64,000 nt of DNA from Desmodesmus armatus. Its lineage: Eukaryota; Chlorophyta; Chlorophyceae; Sphaeropleales; Scenedesmaceae. The translations under genes and the position numbers were made by a program. The stretch lies in the NCBI GenBank assembly GCA_007449985.2, contig VIIQ02000082.1:124001-188000 (forward strand), written 5' to 3'. The first letter of the stretch is position 1, and the number at the start of each line of letters is the position of its first letter. The notes under the pieces were generated by a model, which did no database searches, was not told the DNA's origin, and saw nothing but the letters and a program-made list of their open reading frames with translations. Below are positions 58,938 through 64,000 of this stretch, piece by piece.

Positions 58938-61900
58938 TTACAGCACCAGCAGAGCACACAGGGCCGCCAAGGCAGCAAATGCCTTCAGCAGGAGACCAGG
59001 GGCGACTGCAGCTGCAGCATTGCCCCTAGGCGCCGCCTGTGCATTGACCAGCGTTGGCTCTGGGCATGTGGTGCGCACGGTGCAGCGCTGCGTGGGGTCC
59101 GTCACAGTCTTCAGCTCGCCAGTGGTGCAGTCCCTGCAGTCGGGCAGCAACACAAACAGATGCTCAGCAGGCTGCTCTCAACCCCTACAATGGTTACTTG
59201 CTGCAGCTTGGCAATCGAGCCATCACCAGAAGGCACACAACCGTTTCATCCTGCTCCTCGTGAAGTGGCCAAGCCTGACCACAGTCACAGCAATATCGCA
59301 GGAGGAGTGGAGTGGAGTACACACACGATCTCCAGCTGATATGCCCTCCCCACAGCTCAAACACAACACCCTGGTGGCGACCAAATGCGCACATCAGCCC
59401 CTTACCTGTATGCGTTAGGACAGATGCGTGCTGGCGCAGCGCGTTCGCAGCGGTCGGCGGCATTGGCTACGATGCTGATGGTGGGACAGTCTGCTGCAGT
59501 GCTGAATGTGAGGCCATTGCTGGCGGTCACACCAGTGGGCAGCTGCCTCAGCCATGTAAGTGAGGTGCCCTCAGGGGCAGCTGAAGGGGTGAGCACCTGG
59601 ACAAAGTCAGCCAGCACCTGCACAGCACAGCACAGCATGCAGTTGAGCTCTACCCCAAGATCCGCATGTCTTGTGTTTGCATACTAGTTGCATGACAGGG
59701 CTGCTGTGCAGCTAGAAGAAGATACAGGCATTGGTGGCCATGGCCATGGCCATTCATCACAAGGCATGCAGAAAGGAAAACGCCACATGGCTTTCACAAC
59801 ACAGGCCACAGGCTGCAACAATCTGACCCCCAGCAACAGCACGTCCCCTCACCAGGTCAGGGCGAGCAGTAGCGCTCTCAAACCAGTCGGTGGCCACAGT
59901 GTCGTCGTTGCTCCTGGACAGCTTGTTGTTGAAGGCATACACCTTGCCGGCGACGACCGCGGGCAGGGTCTCTGCCTCTGTGCCGTATGCAGCAGTGAAG
60001 GAGGCCATGTCCAGCAGGTTGCTGGCAGCAGCGGTGTAGGAGTCGTCAAAGATCACATCCACCTGTAAAGCAAAAGGGACACAAACACTCATCATTTCAT
60101 TGCCTGCACGGTTGATGTTTACCTTGCGCGCGTGGTATGAAGTGTTTCAGACCACACAAGGGGATTTGCTTGCATTCCGCCACCACAAGCCTGAGTATGA
60201 CTCTAAACTGCTCCCGTAGTAGAGTGTTCAAGTCAAGTTCCTATCATCAGATAGGTCTTGGGTTCGATCCATGTCTGCTGCGAGGGTGCGGCAGCACCAC
60301 AGTGCGTCCGGGAACAGCTGCCGCTCGAACCGGGTGGTGCTAGGCACACCATGGGAAAAAATGCTACTGGAATTGACGGCTGGCTTGCTGGATGATCTCG
60401 ATCGCCCTCACACCTGACCTGAGAAACTGGGGTACTACAGGCCCTTCGGGGCACCCTCATGAGCCCCTGGCTCGCTGCTGAGGTTGGGACTCTGTCCCCA
60501 ATTACTGTACTGTACTGTACTGTACAACCACATCACAGTGCCTCACCTGCTGCAGCAGGCTGAAGAAGCCCTCCCTCTGTGCTGGCACTGACGCATTGAA
60601 GGCGTAGTTGGTGTTGGCGCCAACGGTGCGGGCCACACCACCAGCAGCAACAACATCAGCAGGGGCAGGCATACGGCCGCCAGCATCCTGCAGGACAACA
60701 AGGCACACAACCCAGCAGGCGGTGAAGTGCCTTTCAGCCTCATATCATCATAGCGGTGATCATGTCGCCCGTGCCATGAAAGCAGGTGAAGATGCTGCAT
60801 TTGCAGCAAAAAAAACGCGTGATGTCATAGCAATGAAGTGGGCATCACAGCGTGCTCAGCACGCTTACTGCTCCATGGAGCCACACTTACCGTGACCAGT
60901 TCCTGCTTGTACACTGCGTAGCTCACAGTTATGCTGTCACCAAACTTGCTGACCCATGCAGCCCTCACAGGCGTTCCTGCTGCAGCTGAGGCAACAGGCG
61001 CAGGTGTAACAGGACAGGAAGGTGCAGCGATGTGTGCAGTGGACAAGATAGCAAGGGAACCCCTTGTACATGCATGTGATTGGTGCTCCGACAAATCACC
61101 ACGCCTCAACAGCCGCGGTGTTGCAGTGTGAAGGCAGCACATATATGCATGTACATACGAAGGAGGTAAGAATTGATGTGATGAGACATGTCAGTAGACA
61201 TGGAAGCAAGGGAAGCATGTACATGCATCCATGCACCAAACTGTACCACCCTGCCACACACGCAGATGTTGAGTGGTAATGGCGCATAACTGCGTCAACA
61301 CCCCCAACACCTGCATACTTGCAGGGTGACATAACTTGGTGCACATATGCATGTACATGTAATACATGCATGTGCCAACAGCAGCTGTGTTTGCAATACT
61401 GTATCACCTGCAGCACGTGCGGAAGTGTTGAGCTTCTGGTAGTCTGTGCTGATGGTGCTGAAGAGCTTGTTGGCCTCCACCTCCTTGTTGAAGAACACAG
61501 CCACAAACTTGATCCACTCAGCACGGTTCAGGGCACCAGGGTCAGCATAGGCACTGCAAACAGCAGGACACAGCAGGCACAGCAGGCACAGCTCGTTCAC
61601 ACATGGGCACAATTCTCGAGTCAGCATGATTACAATATTCAAATCAGCAGACATGCAAACTCTGTTCCAAACCAGGACAAATGAATTTGCTGTTAGGCTT
61701 GCGGATATCCAAGTGAAGTAATCTTGACAGCAGTGTGGCACTCACGTGACTGCGATGCTCTTGAGGTTGGCGGCCTTGTCTCCAGTGAAGATGGCATCCA
61801 CCTTGCCTTGCTGGGCAGCAGCCAGCTCCTGCCAGTCGGAGCTGCTGTCATTGGAGGCCGACACAGCGTTGCCGCCACACACTGCAGCCACGACATAGTA

Positions 61901-63540
61901 CACACACGTGGCTCAGTTGTTGCTCGTCACTGTATCACAAAAGCAACGTGCTACTAGCACGTAGCCCCTAGTACTACTAGTCTAGTAGGGTGTGTATGGG
62001 ACCGGATAACTTCAGTTAATCAGCTGCACACTCATGCAAAGGGCAAGCTTTGCTGAAAACAGCAGCTGACACAGCGTGACCTAACATCAAATTGCCCACC
62101 CACATGCATTCACACTTGCGCCACCAAGGCGACTGTCACTTTACACAACTAATCAAGCACGTTATGCAGCAAGACACAAAGGTGGTAGTGTGTTTGTAGA
62201 CAGTGGGTAGCTCACCATTGACTGCCTGCAGGCAGGGGTTGACGGCAAACTTGCTGGCGAAGGCCACGCGGTCTATCAAACCCAACTCAGACTGCAGACA
62301 GGCAGGCAGGCAGGGCGGCAGGCAGGCAGGGAGGCGTGTGTGACCTGGCCCAATGTACAAAATGCTATCATGCAGATGTCAAGCACTGTCAGGGCGTGGA
62401 GCTGTGGCCATCTTGTGAGCGCCACATCTGCCACCGCACGAGCTGCGCAGGCTCACACGAGGAAACACCACTTATGTGTGCACAGACAGCATGCATGTTT
62501 GCAGTCAGCATTCTTCTGTCAAGCAAGCATGAATGCCATCACTGACCGTGAAGGCCGCTGCACCGGCGTCTGTGACGGCCACTGAAGCAAGTGGGATCTG
62601 GAAGACCTTGGTGCCAGGAGGCAGGTCCAGCTCTGTGTTGGCAGTCTGGGGGTTGGGTGTGCCGCACTGGTACAGCAGGTATGTCTCCCCAGCACGGGTG
62701 TTGGTGACGACCTGAGAGGGTGGGTGGGTGCAGCACAGGGGTGTGAATCAGACGGGGAGTCGGTGGAACGCTGAGAGAGAGGGTGGGTGCAGCACACGAT
62801 GAGGGGTGGTGCACAGAGGTTGACGGTGAAGAAACAATACCGGAAGTGCTGGCTGGCATGGGGGCCATTGCGTAGCTGAATTAGAAGGATTAGCTTGAAG
62901 CAAAGCGTGTGAGCTGGCAAGGGGTGTGCTGACACGTGCCAGCTGGCGCCACAATACACGTGCCAGCTGGCACCACAACACACGTGCCAGCTGGCAGGTA
63001 GGCACACAGTCAGACGACAGCCTGGCACCCCTGGGGCATGCGTCTGCTGTTGGTTTGCTGCTAGCAGGATAAAGGATGTGCTGGGTTGCTGGAAACTAGG
63101 CATGGTACATACCTTGAAGGTGCCGTAGTATGTTACCGTGAAGTCCGAGGCAAACTCCACCTGCAGGAAAAGACCAGGCACAAGGGCCAGCACAGTGGAG
63201 CCAAGCACGGGGAGCATGCCGTTGCAGTTCTGGATTGTTGGGATTGCTGCGTTTGTGCAACCCAACGAGGCAGCTGCAATTGGCCGTATCTGAAGCCCGA
63301 GCACCGAACTACACGTGCTTGACTCACAGTGGTCTCCAGGCCAGAGCTGGATGCAGAGGGTGCCAGGATGGACTGCAGCTGGTAGCTGCTGGGGAAGAAG
63401 TTGAAGCTTGTTGTGCTTATAGCAGGAGCGAGACAGTCACCCTCGGGCCTTGACAGGGCAAGCTGGGCAGCACTGAGTGGTGCTGCCACGATGCCGAGCA
63501 GCAGCAGCAGCACAACAGCTGGCGAGCCTGATCGCGCCAT
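58938..63540 (-). CDS. secreted, probably GPI-anchored periplasmic-binding-protein-like protein
   Basis: Eleven exons from 5' to 3': 63540-63328, 63160-63113, 62711-62547, 62291-62216, 61881-61746, 61553-61408, 60979-60891, 60687-60547, 60062-59853, 59617-59406 and 59133-58938; 543 aa, all phases agree. The N-terminus is a clear signal peptide (SGSPAVVLLLLLGIVAAPLS). The body resembles a TroA/FecB-like (cluster A) substrate-binding protein: TYLLYQCGTPNP, VFQIPLASVAVTDAGAAAF, LGLIDRVAFASKFAVNPCLQ, VDAIFTGDKA, then a second lobe with VDVIFDDSYTAAASNLLDMA and VAGKVYAFNNKLSRSNDD. The C-terminus is Ala-rich and ends in a hydrophobic tail (LKAFAALAALCALLVL), typical of a GPI signal. So it probably sits on the cell surface or in the wall space. 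Bacterial relatives bind iron chelates or vitamin B12; the ligand here is unknown. A SINE-like element lies in intron 8. Confidence 0.7.
60190..60530 (+). mobile_element. tRNA-derived SINE-like element with (TACTG)n tail
   Basis: The head (about 60200-60265) resembles a Pol III tRNA promoter: an A-box-like CGTAGTAGAGTG and a B-box-like GGTTCGATCC at 60251. A ~200-bp unrelated body follows, then CTCATGAGCCCCTGGCT and a TACTG-repeat tail ending at ~60530. The last ~110 bp match 11747-11865. It lies in intron 8 of the binding-protein gene (- strand), so it is inserted in antisense to that gene. Confidence 0.55.
61136..61375. repeat. ATGCATGTACAT-rich region
   Basis: Several loosely repeated, self-complementary strings such as CATATATGCATGTACATACG, GCATGTACATGCATCCATGC and ACATATGCATGTACATGTAA occur within one intron of the binding-protein gene. 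No regular period. Confidence 0.4.
62932..62997. repeat. 24-bp tandem repeat (three copies)
   Basis: ACACGTGCCAGCTGGC starts at 62932, 62956 and 62980. Each unit holds two palindromes, CACGTG (an E-box/G-box core) and CCAGCTGG. It lies in intron 2 of the binding-protein gene. Confidence 0.85.
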
Positions 63541-63815
63541 GGCGGACGCAGATCAACAGGAAGTGAGCGAATGTACTTGTTAAGAGGGCTGGAGTGTGGC
63601 AGCGAAGGACACTGCTGGGCTTCAGCTTTCGAAAGAGTGTTGGCAGCCAAGGCTTTGAAGGCTGCTGGTGTTCTCCCTGTGTAAACAGGCAGTCTTTGCT
63701 GTGAGAAACGCCTATAGCTCCGCCGAACCTTGTGCACCGAGGGGGTTTTGTTACAGGCTGTTGCAGCAGGTGTACGTGGCACGTCAAATCTCCCTCGGAG
63801 GGCCACCAAACTGTT
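63541..63815 (-). promoter_or_regulatory. upstream region of the binding-protein gene
   Basis: This 275-bp stretch lies between the start codon at 63540 and the AT-rich block. No TATA box or gene is seen. It should hold the promoter and 5' UTR. Confidence 0.35.
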
Positions 63816-64000
63816 TCGTTAGTTTAATTCCGATGCAGTTTGTTATTGCAAACACTTCTGAACAAATTTCAGAAATCAAATGGGCAAATGAAATTATTGC
63901 AAATTTTGACAAATTTGCAGGTACAAGTGAAAAAGTGAACCTTTCAACTTTTTTGAGAACAAAAGAATTCTCTTTTGCATTTTCTTTTTTTTAAAACCTA
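63816..64000 (+). other. abrupt AT-rich segment, organellar-like coding sequence
   Basis: From about 63816 composition switches sharply to A/T. One + frame is open to a TAA at 63992-63994 and reads like an AT-rich organellar gene (VIANTSEQISEIKWANEI, then NFDKFAGTSEKVNLSTFLR), with codons such as AAA, TTT and GAA. No Chlorophyceae nuclear features are seen in it. A plastid or mitochondrial insertion, or a contig join, is likely. I cannot name the gene. Confidence 0.45.

Noticed and set aside
60200..60270. Possible functional tRNA gene
   Set aside because: A- and B-box-like strings occur, but the B box is one base short and no cloverleaf with acceptor pairing could be drawn. It fits a tRNA-derived SINE head better.

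Overview
The window is nuclear DNA of a green alga, most likely a chlorophyte of the class Chlorophyceae. The evidence is intron-rich genes with GT-AG introns (acceptors mostly CTGCAG or GTGCAG), long CAG/GCA-type codon runs giving poly-Gln, poly-Ala and poly-Ser, large OPR/RAP-like organelle RNA factors, and the chlorophycean poly(A) signal TGTAA downstream of several genes. No bacterial operons, CRISPR array or rRNA genes are seen. All exon joins were made by eye from splice signals, reading phase and protein-family fit.

Layout: (1) 164-1191, + strand: last exons of a gene entering from the left. (2) 1658-4150, - strand: one-exon OPR-like protein with a plastid-type presequence. (3) 4452-12694, + strand: about 2,360-residue RAP-domain protein, divergent from (2). 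(4) 13563-16970, + strand: 3-ketoacyl-CoA synthase, 7 exons, 512 aa. (5) 18299-23187, - strand: alginate-lyase-superfamily polysaccharide lyase, 12 exons. (6) 23633-28768, + strand: TUTase/non-canonical poly(A) polymerase, 9 exons, 482 aa. (7) 29535-36127, + strand: fusion of an ACHT-type thioredoxin and a molybdenum-cofactor-sulfurase-like PLP domain, 13 exons, 870 aa. (8) 37842 to at least 45002, - strand: Ser/Ala/Gln-rich protein of unknown function. (9) 46642-51680, + strand: SR-rich protein with a C-terminal SRI (RNA polymerase II CTD-binding) domain. (10) 53220-55792, + strand: multi-pass membrane protein of unknown function. (11) 58938-63540, - strand: secreted, probably GPI-anchored, periplasmic-binding-protein-like receptor, 11 exons, 543 aa. 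The last 180 bases turn abruptly AT-rich and look like organellar or foreign DNA.

The most striking pattern is repeated in genes 4, 6, 7, 8 and 9: a short piece of an exon edge, usually with its splice site, has been tandemly duplicated into the neighbouring intron or 3' UTR. In the KCS gene the copy is in frame and could insert 41 residues. In the TUTase gene there are four decoy exon heads with a 116-bp period. Two long near-perfect intronic hairpins could be small-RNA precursors.

Several genes need a 1-base frame change to stay open (near 4945, 21895, 40915/41560, 50030, 50715, 50775 and 53600). Most of these fall in or beside G/C homopolymers or short repeats, so residual assembly indels are the simplest explanation.

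The genes do not form a pathway. Themes that recur are organelle gene expression (2, 3), RNA tailing and transcription-coupled RNA processing (6, 9), lipid elongation (4), sulfur/redox chemistry (7) and cell-surface or wall functions (5, 11).
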